Source: Sandaracinus amylolyticus (lineage in GTDB: Bacteria; Myxococcota_A; Polyangia; Polyangiales; Sandaracinaceae). From it: a stretch of DNA of 64,000 bases. The position numbers and the translations under genes were made by a program. Under the pieces are notes generated by a model. That model had not been told where the DNA came from and searched no databases. It worked only from the letters and a program-made list of their open reading frames with translations. Positions 8,471 to 17,380 of this stretch are shown here, piece after piece; within the stretch, counting starts at the first letter, position 1, and the number at the start of each line of letters is the position of its first letter. The stretch lies in the NCBI RefSeq assembly GCF_000737325.1, contig NZ_CP011125.1, positions 1,240,001-1,304,000 on the forward strand, read 5' to 3'.

Positions 8471-9793
8471 GTGACGTCGTGGATCTTCTCCGACCTGCGC
8501 GCGCTCGGCGTGGCAATCGTCGTCGTCGTGTCCGCGATCGCGTGTGCCGGTGTGACGACCGCGCCACCGCGGTCGCAGCTTGCAGCGCCTGGCGAGTCGA
8601 CAGCTCGTCCGCGCGATGATTCGCGGTCCACGACGCCGCTCGAGCGCGCGAGGCTCGCGTGGGCTCGCGGCGAAGTCTCGTCGACGGCGGCCGAAGCGTG
8701 GCGTGCGCGTCACACCCCATCGGATGTTCCCGAGCTGCGCGCGCTCGGGGCACGAGCGGCGCTGGCGATCGACTGCGCCGATCAAGCGATCGACCTCGTC
8801 GGAGACTCGCGCGATCCCGAGCTGCTGCGCGTCGCCGTGCGTGCGCACCTCACGCGTGATCGGTGGGACGAGGCGGCCGCGATCGCCGCGATGCCCGCGC
8901 TCGCGAGCGACGAAGAGGCGCGCTCGATCGTGGAAGTCGCGCGCGCCGCACAGGGGCGTCCGCTTTGGCAGGTGAGCGGAGCCCCGTGTGCCGAGGTGCC
9001 GCTGCGCAGCGACGCCTCGGTTCCGGTTGTCGCGGTGATGATCGACCGCGCACCCGCGTTGGCGCTGGTGGACACGACGAAGCACGTGACGGAGCTGTCA
9101 CGTCGACGCGTGTCGGCGAGCGGAGTGCTCGATCGACTGCAGATCGGAGACGTGTCGGTCGAGGGAGTGCCGTACTTCGCGCGCGCTCTCGATGAGGAGC
9201 AAGCGCTCGCGAGCGACGTGATCGACGTCGTGCTCGGGCGAGACGTGCTCTTCCGGTGGAGAGTGCAGTTCCGACACGGGGTGCTGATGCGCCTCGGTGG
9301 TCCGCTCGACATCGGGCCGGGGGATTCGGCAGAGCTCGTCGTGATCGGCGACACCCCGACGGTTGCATTGCATCAAGTGGTCAGGCGCCATGTGCCGCGC
9401 GCGATGCAAGCGACGCATCACAGCGTCGGATGGCTTGCAGTCGATTCCACGAGGACGACGGCGATCGCCATCGCAGAGGGACTGCTCGGCGAGCTTCCGG
9501 CAGGGTACGACCGGGTGTCGGAGAGCGATCGCGCTATGGCGCACATTCCGGGGCTCGAGGTCGGCGGCGTTTCGCCGCGAGGCCCGTATCCAATCCTCGC
9601 CGACTACGAATCGAGCGAAGGGCGGGTGCGAGGTGCGGTCGGATGGCCGTTCCTCGGATATTGCGCGCAGCTCGGGTGGCGATTGTTCGTGCAAGGCTGC
9701 TTCGGCGGGCCGCGCGCGCCGCACGCCTGCAACGAGCGGCTCGCTTCGGGGCCGCGCACTCACGGCGAGTGCGATCTCGATCACCTACGGTGA
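8471..9793 (+). CDS. Lipoprotein with degenerate retropepsin-like region
   Basis: 440 residues from a GTG at 8471, chosen because it starts a clean lipoprotein signal (hydrophobic core GVAIVVVVSAIAC, cysteine about residue 25); a GTG at 8372 in the same frame would give an odd 33-residue basic extension. The first half is helical and Ala/Arg-rich and may hold TPR-like repeats. The second half contains VPVVAVMIDRAPALALVDTTKH and later VVLGRDVLFRWRVQF. This resembles the strand-LVDTG-turn of retropepsin-like aspartic proteases, but the DTG reads DTT, so catalysis is doubtful. Near the C-terminus are several cysteines (YCAQ, QGCF, HACN). It is divergent from the transporter operon across the palindrome. 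Function unknown. Confidence 0.65.
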   Translation: MTSWIFSDLRALGVAIVVVVSAIACAGVTTAPPRSQLAAPGESTARPRDDSRSTTPLERARLAWARGEVSSTAAEAWRARHTPSDVPELRALGARAALAIDCADQAIDLVGDSRDPELLRVAVRAHLTRDRWDEAAAIAAMPALASDEEARSIVEVARAAQGRPLWQVSGAPCAEVPLRSDASVPVVAVMIDRAPALALVDTTKHVTELSRRRVSASGVLDRLQIGDVSVEGVPYFARALDEEQALASDVIDVVLGRDVLFRWRVQFRHGVLMRLGGPLDIGPGDSAELVVIGDTPTVALHQVVRRHVPRAMQATHHSVGWLAVDSTRTTAIAIAEGLLGELPAGYDRVSESDRAMAHIPGLEVGGVSPRGPYPILADYESSEGRVRGAVGWPFLGYCAQLGWRLFVQGCFGGPRAPHACNERLASGPRTHGECDLDHLR

Positions 9794-9801
9794 GCTGGAC
9801 G

Positions 9802-10644
9802 TCACTTCGCGCGCGGCTTCTTCTGGCACTTCGGGCACAGATAGCTCGACCGTCCGCGCGTCACCTCGCGCACGAGCTTCGTTCCGCAGCGCGGGCACGG
9901 CTCGCCCTCGCGGTCGTAGACGAGGAACGGATTGGGCCCGCCCGCTTCGACGTACACGACCTCGTCGGTGTCACGCATCGTCTCGAGCGCGGCATCGAGC
10001 GACTCGTGCATCGCGTCGTAGAGCGACTTCCATGCATCGCTCTTCAGCGCGGGCACCGGCGTCTCGGGATGGAGCTTCGCGCGCCACAGCGTCTCGAGCG
10101 CTTGGATGTTTCCGAGGCCCGCGATGCGCGACTGATCCATCAGCGCCGCCTTGATGGGCCCTTTCGCGCGCTCGACGCGCGCGCGCAGCGCATCGACGGA
10201 GTCGATCGCGAGCGCGTCCGGACCGAGCTCGTCGAGCTTGCCGTCGCGCACCACGTCCTCGCGCGATCCCGCGATGCAGCGCCCGAGCCGGCGCGCGTCG
10301 GCGAGGCAGAGCGTCGCGCGCTTCGTCTTGATCCACCACTTGGTGAAGCGCGGCAGTCCCGTCTGCTCGTCGATCTTCTCGTCCTTCGCACCCTGGCGCA
10401 CGAGGCGTCCGGTCATGCCGAGGTGGAACCACATCGCGTGATCGCCGCTCAGCGCGACGAGCACGTTCTTGCCGACGCGCGACGCGCTCTCGATGCGTCG
10501 CCCCACGAGCGCGTCGCGCCACGCGTCGTGCGACATCGGCACGACGATGGGATCGGACGCGCGCGCTTCGATGATCGTCTCGTGCTCACCGAGCACGGCG
10601 AGGAATTGACGTCGCGCGTGCTCGACCTCGGGAAGCTCCGGCAT
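9802..10644 (-). CDS. mutM: Formamidopyrimidine-DNA glycosylase (Fpg/MutM)
   Basis: Bifunctional base-excision repair enzyme that removes oxidised purines such as 8-oxoguanine and cleaves the abasic site; 280 residues, normal length. It begins MPELPEVE, with the catalytic Pro2 and Glu3 exposed after Met removal. The conserved beta-hairpin lysine is in RVGKNVLVAL, followed by HLGMTG. The helix-two-turn-helix region is IAGLGNIQALETLWRAKLHPE. The C-terminal zinc finger is present: CPRCG then SYLCPKC. It is only 28 bases downstream of the TonB-dependent receptor gene on the same strand, so it may be read from the same transcript, though no functional link is apparent. Nei-type enzymes are related, but the GLGN-helix and finger fit Fpg. 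Confidence 0.93.
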   Translation of the reverse strand: MPELPEVEHARRQFLAVLGEHETIIEARASDPIVVPMSHDAWRDALVGRRIESASRVGKNVLVALSGDHAMWFHLGMTGRLVRQGAKDEKIDEQTGLPRFTKWWIKTKRATLCLADARRLGRCIAGSREDVVRDGKLDELGPDALAIDSVDALRARVERAKGPIKAALMDQSRIAGLGNIQALETLWRAKLHPETPVPALKSDAWKSLYDAMHESLDAALETMRDTDEVVYVEAGGPNPFLVYDREGEPCPRCGTKLVREVTRGRSSYLCPKCQKKPRAK

Positions 10645-10672
10645 GCGCGCGAGAGTAGCGCGCGCGGGGGCC

Positions 10673-12676
10673 TCAGTCGGTCTGGATGTCGACGCCGAGG
10701 AGCACGCGGCTGCCGAGCCGTCCCGCCGACGGCAGCGGCGACTCCACGAGCTCGTGCGGCAGGTGCACCACCGTGATCAGCCGCAGATCGAGCGGGATCT
10801 CCTGCACCGGCCGCCACGACGCGGTGCCGTGCAGCCGCGCGCCGTGTGGCACGTCGATGCGCACGAGCTGCGGAGGCAGCCCGACGCGCACGTCGTACTG
10901 GCGCTCCGAGAAGAACGTCGCGCCCGCGGCGAGATCGAGCCGCGCCTCGGGCACGCGGCCGCGCAGCTCCGCGGTCGCGGTGATCAGCGAGTTGTGCTCC
11001 GCGACGCCGACCGTCACCGCGGGATCGTCGGGCGTCGTCAGGAAGCCCACCGCGGCGCCGCCGAGGCGCAGCGTGATGTCGTCGGCGATCGTCCAGTCGA
11101 GCTCGATCTCGCCGCCGGCGAACACCGTCTCGTCGTCGTCGGTGCGGAACGTCTTGCGCGTGAGCGGCGTGAAGTCGCCGACCACGAGATCGAGCGCGCG
11201 CGCCACGTACGCGCTCGCGCGCAGAGAGAACCGGCCATCGAAGCCCGCCGCGACGATCGCCTCGAGCGAGTCGACGCGCGGCAGCGCGAGGCCCGCGGTG
11301 CCCTCGAGCAGGATGATGTCCGTGCTCGGATCGCGGAATCGACTGGCCACCTCGACGTAGGTGGGATTGCGATAGGCGCTCGCGCCGATGACGCGAATCG
11401 AGAAGTTCGGCTGGAAGTACATCGCCGACGCGCGCACCGACACCTGCGGTCCGTCGGCGAAGGGCGAGACGTCGGTGCGCACCGCCGCGCCGATGTTGAA
11501 CATCTCCGCGATGTCCATGTCGGCATTGACGTAGACACCCACGCTGCCGCGCAGCACGCCGTTCTCGTCGGGATGCACGAACGGCGCGTCCACGTAGGTG
11601 CCGCCCGCGTCGGCGCCGACGAGCACGTCGATCTCGTAGGGCAGGGCGAGCTCGAGATCGGCACCGATCTGTCCGTCGAGCGCGTTCGTGTCGTCGTAGC
11701 TGAAGCCGGTGTACTGCTCGTCGTCGGCGCGACGGACCGACCAGCGCCCGCGCGTCCAGACGCTCAGGCGCGGCACCTCCGGCGCGAGCTCGCGCATCGT
11801 CAGCGCGAGCCGGCCGTAGCCGCGCGCCGAGAGCTGCGGCTCGGGCTCGAGCACGAGGTAGTCGAGCGCGCTGCGCTCGCTCATCGCGGCGCCTGCGTCG
11901 AGCGTGAGATCGATTCGCTCCTCGAGGGCGACGCCGAGCCGCGCGCCGAGCCCCAGCGCGCGCAGCCCCGGCTGATCGAGCGTCTCGCCGGGGCGGAAGT
12001 GATCGTCGAGCGTGCCGTGCGCCTGCACGCTCGCCGACACCGGTCCGCGGCGGCCGCGGAACCACGCCGACACCTCTCCCGCGGGCTGCAGCGTGCTGTC
12101 GATTCCGCCCACGACCCGCGCGCCCGCGCGCGCCTCTTCGGCCTCGGGCAGCGCGGTCGTGTCGATCCGGATCATGCCGGTGTACGCGTTCGCGCCGTAG
12201 ATCGGGCTGACCGGGCCGCGCACCACCTCGATGCGCGCGATGTCGTCGATGCTGACCGGAAGCGTCGACCAGTCGACCTCGCCGTCGACCGGGCTGTTCA
12301 GCTGCACTCCGTCGAGGAGCACGACGAGGTTGTTGCCGGTGAGACCGCCCATTCCGCGCATCGACACGACGTAGTTGCCCGGCGCCGTCGCGATCACCTG
12401 CACGCCCGGCACGCTGCGCAGCAGCTCGGGCACGCTGCGCGCGCCCGATGCGCGGATGTCGTCGGGCTCGATCACGGTCACGTTCGCAGGCGCGCGGAAC
12501 AGGCTCTCTCGGCGCTGTGACGCGGAGACGACGTCACCCAGCAGCTCTTCGAGCGAGAGCTCCGCGTAGTCGTCGACCTCCATCTCCTCGCGTCCCGCGC
12601 CCGGCTGAGCGTGCGCGACTCCGACGCTCCCGCAGAGAGACAGAACGAGACAGAGCGCGAGATGGGCTCTCTTCAT
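10673..12676 (-). CDS. TonB-dependent outer-membrane receptor
   Basis: 667 residues: signal peptide to about residue 24 (SVGVAHAQ), a short acidic region with LSLEELLGDVV, then a plug domain around residues 40-160 with the hallmark stretches NVTVIEPDDIRASGARSVPELLRSVPGV, VSMRGM, LDGVQLN and IEVVRGPVSPIYGANAYTGMI, then a 22-strand-like barrel. The plug is of the type with LLRSVPG seen in colicin I/vitamin B12-like receptors. The barrel is compact for the family. The ATG overlaps the stop of the preceding lipoprotein gene (ATGA, 12673-12676), so the receptor is translated together with two lipoproteins. No Fur box or riboswitch was recognised, so the substrate is open. Confidence 0.9.
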   Translation of the reverse strand: MKRAHLALCLVLSLCGSVGVAHAQPGAGREEMEVDDYAELSLEELLGDVVSASQRRESLFRAPANVTVIEPDDIRASGARSVPELLRSVPGVQVIATAPGNYVVSMRGMGGLTGNNLVVLLDGVQLNSPVDGEVDWSTLPVSIDDIARIEVVRGPVSPIYGANAYTGMIRIDTTALPEAEEARAGARVVGGIDSTLQPAGEVSAWFRGRRGPVSASVQAHGTLDDHFRPGETLDQPGLRALGLGARLGVALEERIDLTLDAGAAMSERSALDYLVLEPEPQLSARGYGRLALTMRELAPEVPRLSVWTRGRWSVRRADDEQYTGFSYDDTNALDGQIGADLELALPYEIDVLVGADAGGTYVDAPFVHPDENGVLRGSVGVYVNADMDIAEMFNIGAAVRTDVSPFADGPQVSVRASAMYFQPNFSIRVIGASAYRNPTYVEVASRFRDPSTDIILLEGTAGLALPRVDSLEAIVAAGFDGRFSLRASAYVARALDLVVGDFTPLTRKTFRTDDDETVFAGGEIELDWTIADDITLRLGGAAVGFLTTPDDPAVTVGVAEHNSLITATAELRGRVPEARLDLAAGATFFSERQYDVRVGLPPQLVRIDVPHGARLHGTASWRPVQEIPLDLRLITVVHLPHELVESPLPSAGRLGSRVLLGVDIQTD

Positions 12677-13359
12677 CGCACGATCCGCACGTCGAGGCCG
12701 AGGACGTGGAAGCAGCCCTCGGCGCGATCTTCGGGATCGCCGAAGCTCCCCTCGAAACGACCGGCGAGCTCCCCACGGGCGCGCTGCGTGACCGTCACCG
12801 TGCCGTCCGCCGCGCCTCCCGTGAGATCGACGCTCTCGGCGCCGTTGCTGATGCGCAGCGCGATGTCGACGCGCTCGTCGGCGAGGTGGTCGGCGCGCGA
12901 CTCCGCCGCAGGATCGAACGCCAGCACACGATCATCGGCGACCGGCGCCGCACCGACCACGCCACCGACGCTCTTCATCTGTAGAGTGAGGAAGAAGTAC
13001 GGAGTCGGCCCGGTCGCCTCGATCTCGTCGAGCCAGATCGATCCGTCGACCTGTCGCAATCCGACGATCGAGCTCGTCATCTCCGATTCCACGACGATCT
13101 GCGTCGACTGCAGACTGCCACGCACACTGACGACGCCGCCGCAGGGCTCCCCGCGCGAGCGTGCCAGTCGGCACTCCTCGACGCGCGCGTCGAACGCGTC
13201 CGGGTCATCGCACAGATAGGCCTGCTCCTCGTATGCCGACTGCGTCTCGAAGGGCGCGACGCACGCACCCAGCAGGACGCTCGCGGCGGCGAGGAGCGGA
13301 CTACGGTGCAACGACTTCGACGACGACACTCGTCGTGCAAGGAACGGTGAACGAGCCAC
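12673..13359 (-). CDS. Lipoprotein of unknown function coupled to TonB receptor
   Basis: Up to 228 residues. The lipobox is LLGAC. From the ATG at 13359 the signal would be 33 residues with a basic n-region; this overlaps the upstream gene by 59 bases. An in-frame TTG at 13311 would give a 17-residue signal (MHRSPLLAAASVLLGAC) and an 11-base overlap, so the start is uncertain. The mature part contains cysteines at LCDD, EECR, EPCGG and EGCF and a beta-rich core (VVSVRGSLQSTQIVVESEM, RFEGSFGD). No family recognised. Its stop overlaps the receptor start, and the upstream neighbour is another lipoprotein with a similar beta-rich layout. Confidence 0.7.
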   Translation of the reverse strand: MARSPFLARRVSSSKSLHRSPLLAAASVLLGACVAPFETQSAYEEQAYLCDDPDAFDARVEECRLARSRGEPCGGVVSVRGSLQSTQIVVESEMTSSIVGLRQVDGSIWLDEIEATGPTPYFFLTLQMKSVGGVVGAAPVADDRVLAFDPAAESRADHLADERVDIALRISNGAESVDLTGGAADGTVTVTQRARGELAGRFEGSFGDPEDRAEGCFHVLGLDVRIVR

Positions 13360-13969
13360 GGATCTCCTCGGTCTCCGACCAGCGGGCCGTCCAGTGCACG
13401 CCGACCGCGCCCATGCCGTCGGGAATCACGAGCCCGGTCTCGTCGGGCTGACCGTCGTAGAGCTCGAGGACGACGGTGCCGGTCTGGCCCGCCGCCTCGA
13501 ACGTCGTCGCGTCGGACTCGTCGTGCCACTCCCACTCGAGCCAGGCTTCGCTCGCGCCGGGCTCGCCGGTCGCGGTGCGCGGGACGATCGCAGTCTCGGT
13601 CCCGACCGCGTCCGCCTGGAAATCGTGACGCTTCAGCTCGAGCTCGATCTGCCGGCGCTCGCCCTCGACCTCGACGAACGCGTTGATCTTCAGCTCCGTG
13701 AGCTGGCCCTGATCGTATCGAGGCGTGCCGTCCGCCGCCTGCGGCACCGTGTACTCGCGCGTGCAGAAGAGCAGCGTCGAGTCGGCGGCGCTGGCGCCCA
13801 GCGAGATGTCGAGCTCTTCGCCGTGGAGGAACCCGACGGCTTCGAAGTGGTAGTCGTCGCCCATCCACTCCGTGATGTCGCGCCCGCCTTCGTCGGGCGC
13901 TCCGCACCCCGCGAGCGCAGCGATGCACAGCAACGAGCCGATCGATCGGTTCGTCGAGAGTCGGTTCAT
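13301..13969 (-). CDS. Lipoprotein of unknown function, first gene of receptor operon
   Basis: 222 residues from the ATG at 13969, which has a GAGGTG ribosome site 6 bases upstream; an in-frame GTG at 13978 lies inside that site. The signal peptide is SIGSLLCIAALAGC with a clean lipobox. The mature protein is acidic and beta-rich (GDDYHFEAVGFLHGEELDIS, ELKINAFVEVEGERRQIELEL, TVVLELYDG, EIRGSFTVPC). The C-terminal RGSFTVPC parallels the FEGSFGD region of its neighbour, so the two lipoproteins may be distant paralogues that arose by duplication. Both precede a TonB-dependent receptor, so they may be surface or periplasmic partners in uptake, which is an inference from operon structure only. Confidence 0.72.
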   Translation of the reverse strand: MNRLSTNRSIGSLLCIAALAGCGAPDEGGRDITEWMGDDYHFEAVGFLHGEELDISLGASAADSTLLFCTREYTVPQAADGTPRYDQGQLTELKINAFVEVEGERRQIELELKRHDFQADAVGTETAIVPRTATGEPGASEAWLEWEWHDESDATTFEAAGQTGTVVLELYDGQPDETGLVIPDGMGAVGVHWTARWSETEEIRGSFTVPCTTSVVVEVVAP

Positions 13970-14166
13970 CGGAAACACCTCGCCCGCCGTGCGCGCCGCG
14001 CTCGGATCCCCTCACCGAACGCGCGTCGCGCTCACGAGACGGGCTCAGAATGCACGAAACGAAACCGTGACGATCCGAATAATGAGCGTCACTCGAATTT
14101 CGCTCGCACCTGTGCGCAGTCGGTGGTCTCGCGACTGCCAAGTACTCTCAGTGCTGAGCAGTTCCC

Positions 14167-15729
14167 TCAGCTCGGCAGCTTTCGCTCCCGCAGGTGCCAC
14201 GCGATGCGCGTCGCCATCGCCATGACCGTGAGCTGCGGGTTCACGCCGAGGCTCGAGGGCAAGATGCTCGCATCGGCGACGAAGAGCTCCTTCACGTCCC
14301 AGCTCTCGCCCCAGGGATCGACCGCGCCGTGCGCCGCGCTGGTGCCCATGCGCGCGGTGCCGAGCGGGTGCTGCGACGCGCACTCGAGGCGCGTCACCGG
14401 CGTTCGCTCGAGCTCGAGCGCGCGGAACTGATCCGGCGTGAGCCCGTGGCTGCCGAGGATCGGGAGGAAGAGCTCCTTCGCCCCCGCTTCGAGGAAGGTC
14501 TCGCCCACCGCGCGGATGCCCTTCCAGAACGCGCCGACGTCCTTCTTCGAGCAGCGATAGAGCACGAGCGGCTCGCGCCCGAACGGATTGCGCACCACGT
14601 ATCCGCCGCCCTCGTCGTGCACCATCGCGCCGAACATCGCGATTTGCCCGACCTGCTCGGCGAGCCGCACGTGATCGGGCCCCGCGCCAGGCATCGTCGC
14701 GGCGATCACGCTCGCGGGCACGAACAGCGAGTTCATCGTGATGCCTTCGTGCTCGAGCGCGTCGGAGTAGGCGCTCTGCATCGCGCCCGCCCATCCGCGC
14801 ACCTTCTCGTCGAAGCGCGCGTAGACGCGGAACCCCGGGTGCAGCGTGAGGTGCTTGCCCACGTGGCTTCCGATGCCGCCGAGCCCGCTCGCCTGCAGGA
14901 GCACCGGCGTGTGGATGCCTCCGCACGCGACCACCACGCGCTTCGCGCGCACCCGCAGCCGACCACCCTTGGCGCCACGCGGTCCGTTGAGCAGCCGACC
15001 CTCGACGCCGATCGCGCGTCCATTCGCGACGCGCACGCGCTCGACGAGGCACTGCGACCAGACCTCGGCGCCCGCCGCGATCGCGCGCGGCAGATACGAC
15101 ACGTCGACGCTGAGCTTCGCGACGTGAGGGCAGCCGAAATTGCAGCGACCGCAGCCGTCGCAGCCGCGCGTGTTGCGGCGCATCGGCTTCACCGGTCTCC
15201 CCAGCTTCTCGGCGCCGATCGCGAAGAGCTCGGTCGAGCGCGAGCGCATCGAGACCGGCACCTCCTCGACGTGGATCGCCTTCTCGACGTGCGAGTAGAA
15301 CGGATCGAGCCCCGTCGCGGTCATGCCCGGGATGCCCATCTCGCGCGACCACTCGTCGAGCACGAAGCCGGGCACGCGGAAGCACACGCCGCCGGTGCAC
15401 ACGCTCGAGCCGCCGACGACCTTGCCCATCGTGACGTTCACGGTCGGCGCGCCGCCGATCCCGAACGCCGCGGTGAGGCCGCCCTCGCGCCAGACGTGCC
15501 GCAGCGACTCGCTCTGCCGCATCGCGCCGTATTGATCGGCGGGCACGTGACGTCCTTCTTCGATCACGATCACGCGCTGGCCCGCGAGCGCGAGCTCGGT
15601 CGCGACCGTCGCGCCGCCCGCGCCCGAGCCGACGACGACGACGTCGCAGTCACGCTCGAGGTCGCCGGCGTGCGCGCGCCCCTCGTGGACCGAGAGCGGC
15701 GAGAAGTGCTCCCTCACGACCGCTTGCAT
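14167..15729 (-). CDS. GMC-family FAD oxidoreductase
   Basis: 520 residues from the ATG at 15729. The FAD-binding Rossmann motif is at residues 30-35 within VVVVGSGAGGATVATELA, followed by RVIVIEEGRHV. The GMC signature region is KVVGGSSVCTGGVCFRVP. The second half has the expected GGIHTPVLLQASGLG and, near the C-terminus, CASQHPLGTARMGTS with the catalytic-type His, then DASILPSSLGVNPQLTVMAMATRIAWHL. It has a CDGCGRCNFGCPH cluster-like stretch (four cysteines) at about residue 185, as in cholesterol-oxidase-like and long-chain alcohol oxidase-like bacterial GMC proteins. The start overlaps the small upstream gene by 16 bases, so the two are probably a complex. The substrate (alcohol or sterol) is not determined. 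Confidence 0.88.
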   Translation of the reverse strand: MQAVVREHFSPLSVHEGRAHAGDLERDCDVVVVGSGAGGATVATELALAGQRVIVIEEGRHVPADQYGAMRQSESLRHVWREGGLTAAFGIGGAPTVNVTMGKVVGGSSVCTGGVCFRVPGFVLDEWSREMGIPGMTATGLDPFYSHVEKAIHVEEVPVSMRSRSTELFAIGAEKLGRPVKPMRRNTRGCDGCGRCNFGCPHVAKLSVDVSYLPRAIAAGAEVWSQCLVERVRVANGRAIGVEGRLLNGPRGAKGGRLRVRAKRVVVACGGIHTPVLLQASGLGGIGSHVGKHLTLHPGFRVYARFDEKVRGWAGAMQSAYSDALEHEGITMNSLFVPASVIAATMPGAGPDHVRLAEQVGQIAMFGAMVHDEGGGYVVRNPFGREPLVLYRCSKKDVGAFWKGIRAVGETFLEAGAKELFLPILGSHGLTPDQFRALELERTPVTRLECASQHPLGTARMGTSAAHGAVDPWGESWDVKELFVADASILPSSLGVNPQLTVMAMATRIAWHLRERKLPS

Positions 15730-16199
15730 CGCTGATCCCATCCGATCTCGCGCGCGTTGTCGGGGTGCTCGTACCAGACGATCGAGACGATCGCCTTCGC
15801 CGCGAAGAGCGCGAGGCTCGCGACGGGGTTCTTCTCGACCGCGTGCACCGCGCGCACGCGATCGGCGATCGAGAGCGAGCGCAGCCGGCCGAGGCGTCCG
15901 ATCAGCAGCGGCCCGGCCCACGTGATCGTGGTGAGGCACGCGAGAAAGAGAAGACGCGCGCGCGTGTTGAGGTGACCGATGAAGTCGCCGAGGTCGTCGA
16001 CGAACCAGGTCAGTCGCTCGCTCGGCGGCGCGCTCGTTCCGTCGCGCGTCCAGAGCGCTTCGGCGAGGGCGCGCGCGTTGTCGCGATCGCGCGCCGAGAG
16101 GCCGGGGCGTTCGGCCGGGATGGCGCTCGCCGAGCGAGGTCGTGCGAGCGGTGCGTGCGAAGGATCCGGCGTCGGGGCCGGAGCGGCGTCCAGAGACAC
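15714..16199 (-). CDS. Small partner subunit of the GMC oxidoreductase
   Basis: 161 residues from a GTG at 16199; a GTG at 16274 is also in frame but would leave 8 bases to the divergent gene. The core begins LSARDRDNARALAEALW and continues with FVDDLGDFIGHLNTRARLLF, a hydrophobic stretch, LSIADRVRAVHAVE and ends VWYEHPDNAREIGW. This layout (two helices, short hydrophobic centre, final Tyr-x-x-P region) is like gluconate 2-dehydrogenase subunit 3-like small proteins that accompany GMC oxidoreductases. It has no signal peptide. The 16-base overlap with the oxidoreductase supports a two-subunit enzyme. Confidence 0.65.
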   Translation of the reverse strand: MSLDAAPAPTPDPSHAPLARPRSASAIPAERPGLSARDRDNARALAEALWTRDGTSAPPSERLTWFVDDLGDFIGHLNTRARLLFLACLTTITWAGPLLIGRLGRLRSLSIADRVRAVHAVEKNPVASLALFAAKAIVSIVWYEHPDNAREIGWDQRCKRS

Positions 16200-16282
16200 G
16201 AGCGCGGAGTGTAGTCGCACCGCGATCGCGATTGAACGTCGTTCGACCAGTGCGGCACGCGTCGTGCGAATCACCGCGCGTC

Positions 16283-17335
16283 ATGCCCGAACATCCCCCG
16301 GAATTCGAGGAGAACGATGACTTCGACGATTCGCCGAGTGACACGTCGTCTACCGCGGCGCGCGACCCGCGACGTTCTGTCGACGCGCCCTATCGTGATC
16401 GTCACGACGCGCTCGTCTGGCGACGGCGCGCCCTCGCGCGCGAGCTCGACGAGGCGGAGCGCGCGGTCGCGCGGCGCGATCGCGTCGCACGTCGCCTCTC
16501 GGTGATCGACGACGTGCTTCGTGACGAGGCGCGCCCGATGCTCGAGTCGCTCGAGATCGCCCGCCCGTGCAAGGCGCGCTGGGAGGACATGCAGGGCGAC
16601 GACGTGGTGCGTCGTTGTCAGCGCTGCGACCGCGAGGTGTACGACCTCGCGCGCATGACCCGCGCCGAGGCCGAGGCGCTCTTCGCGCGCGCCGACGAGA
16701 GCCCGTGCGTGCGGCTGCGGCGTCGCGCGGATGGACGCGTGATCACCGCGGACTGCCCCGTCGAGGCGCCGACCCTGCTCGCGCGGCTCGCGACCGCGGG
16801 CGTGGCAGGCGCGCTCGCGGGGGGCGCGGCGAGCGTCGCCGTCGCGATGATGACGCCCGCGGGGACCCACGATCGCGCGCGGCGCGCAGAGCCGACGGTG
16901 GTGGCCGCGCCGCCCGCACGAACGTTGCCGGTCGTGCACGTCGACGCGCTGACGAGCGCGCCCGACACGACGTTCATGGGCCAAGCGCTCACGGCGCGTC
17001 CCGACGACGCCGTCCGTCTGCTCGGGCCGAGCACCTACGAGGTCCGTCGCGCGCACTTCGAGCGCGCCATCGAGCAGCTGCACGGGCGCTTCATCATGCA
17101 AGAGCGCGACGGACGCATGTTCGGGTTCCGGATCTACGGGATCCGTCGCGCGAGCCCGCTCGGATCGGTGGGCATCCAGAACGGCGACATGATCCTCGAC
17201 GTGAACGGCGCGCCGAGCGTGACTCCCGCTCGGGTGCTCGAGGCATATCGAGATCAGCGCGATCGCGACCTCTTCGTCGTGCGCATCGAGCGCCGCGGCC
17301 AAGAGCGCGTGCACGTTTATCACGTGCGTGATTGA
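16283..17335 (+). CDS. GspC-like PDZ domain fused to Cys-motif domain via a membrane segment
   Basis: 350 residues from the ATG at 16283. Residues 1-90 are acidic then coiled-coil-like. Residues about 95-165 hold a domain read as PCKARWEDM, RRCQRCDREVYDL, MTRAEAEALF and CVRLRRRADG...DC, a cysteine pattern seen in uncharacterised Myxococcota membrane proteins. A small hydrophobic helix follows (LATAGVAGALAGGAASVAVAMM, residues about 173-194). The last 100 residues match the PDZ end of the GspC encoded in this window: FRIYGIRRASPLGSVGIQNG here against VKIYGIRRSSLLGRLGVQNG there, then ING/VNG, VLEAYRDQR against VLEAYTRLR, and IERRGQ in both. The GspC homology region (ILERNIF) is absent. It may compete with or supplement GspC, or sense secretion; this is inferred. 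Confidence 0.72.
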   Translation: MPEHPPEFEENDDFDDSPSDTSSTAARDPRRSVDAPYRDRHDALVWRRRALARELDEAERAVARRDRVARRLSVIDDVLRDEARPMLESLEIARPCKARWEDMQGDDVVRRCQRCDREVYDLARMTRAEAEALFARADESPCVRLRRRADGRVITADCPVEAPTLLARLATAGVAGALAGGAASVAVAMMTPAGTHDRARRAEPTVVAAPPARTLPVVHVDALTSAPDTTFMGQALTARPDDAVRLLGPSTYEVRRAHFERAIEQLHGRFIMQERDGRMFGFRIYGIRRASPLGSVGIQNGDMILDVNGAPSVTPARVLEAYRDQRDRDLFVVRIERRGQERVHVYHVRD

Positions 17336-17380
17336 CGGGGCGGTCTTGCTCTTCCGCCGGCGCCCGGCGAACGTGATCGC

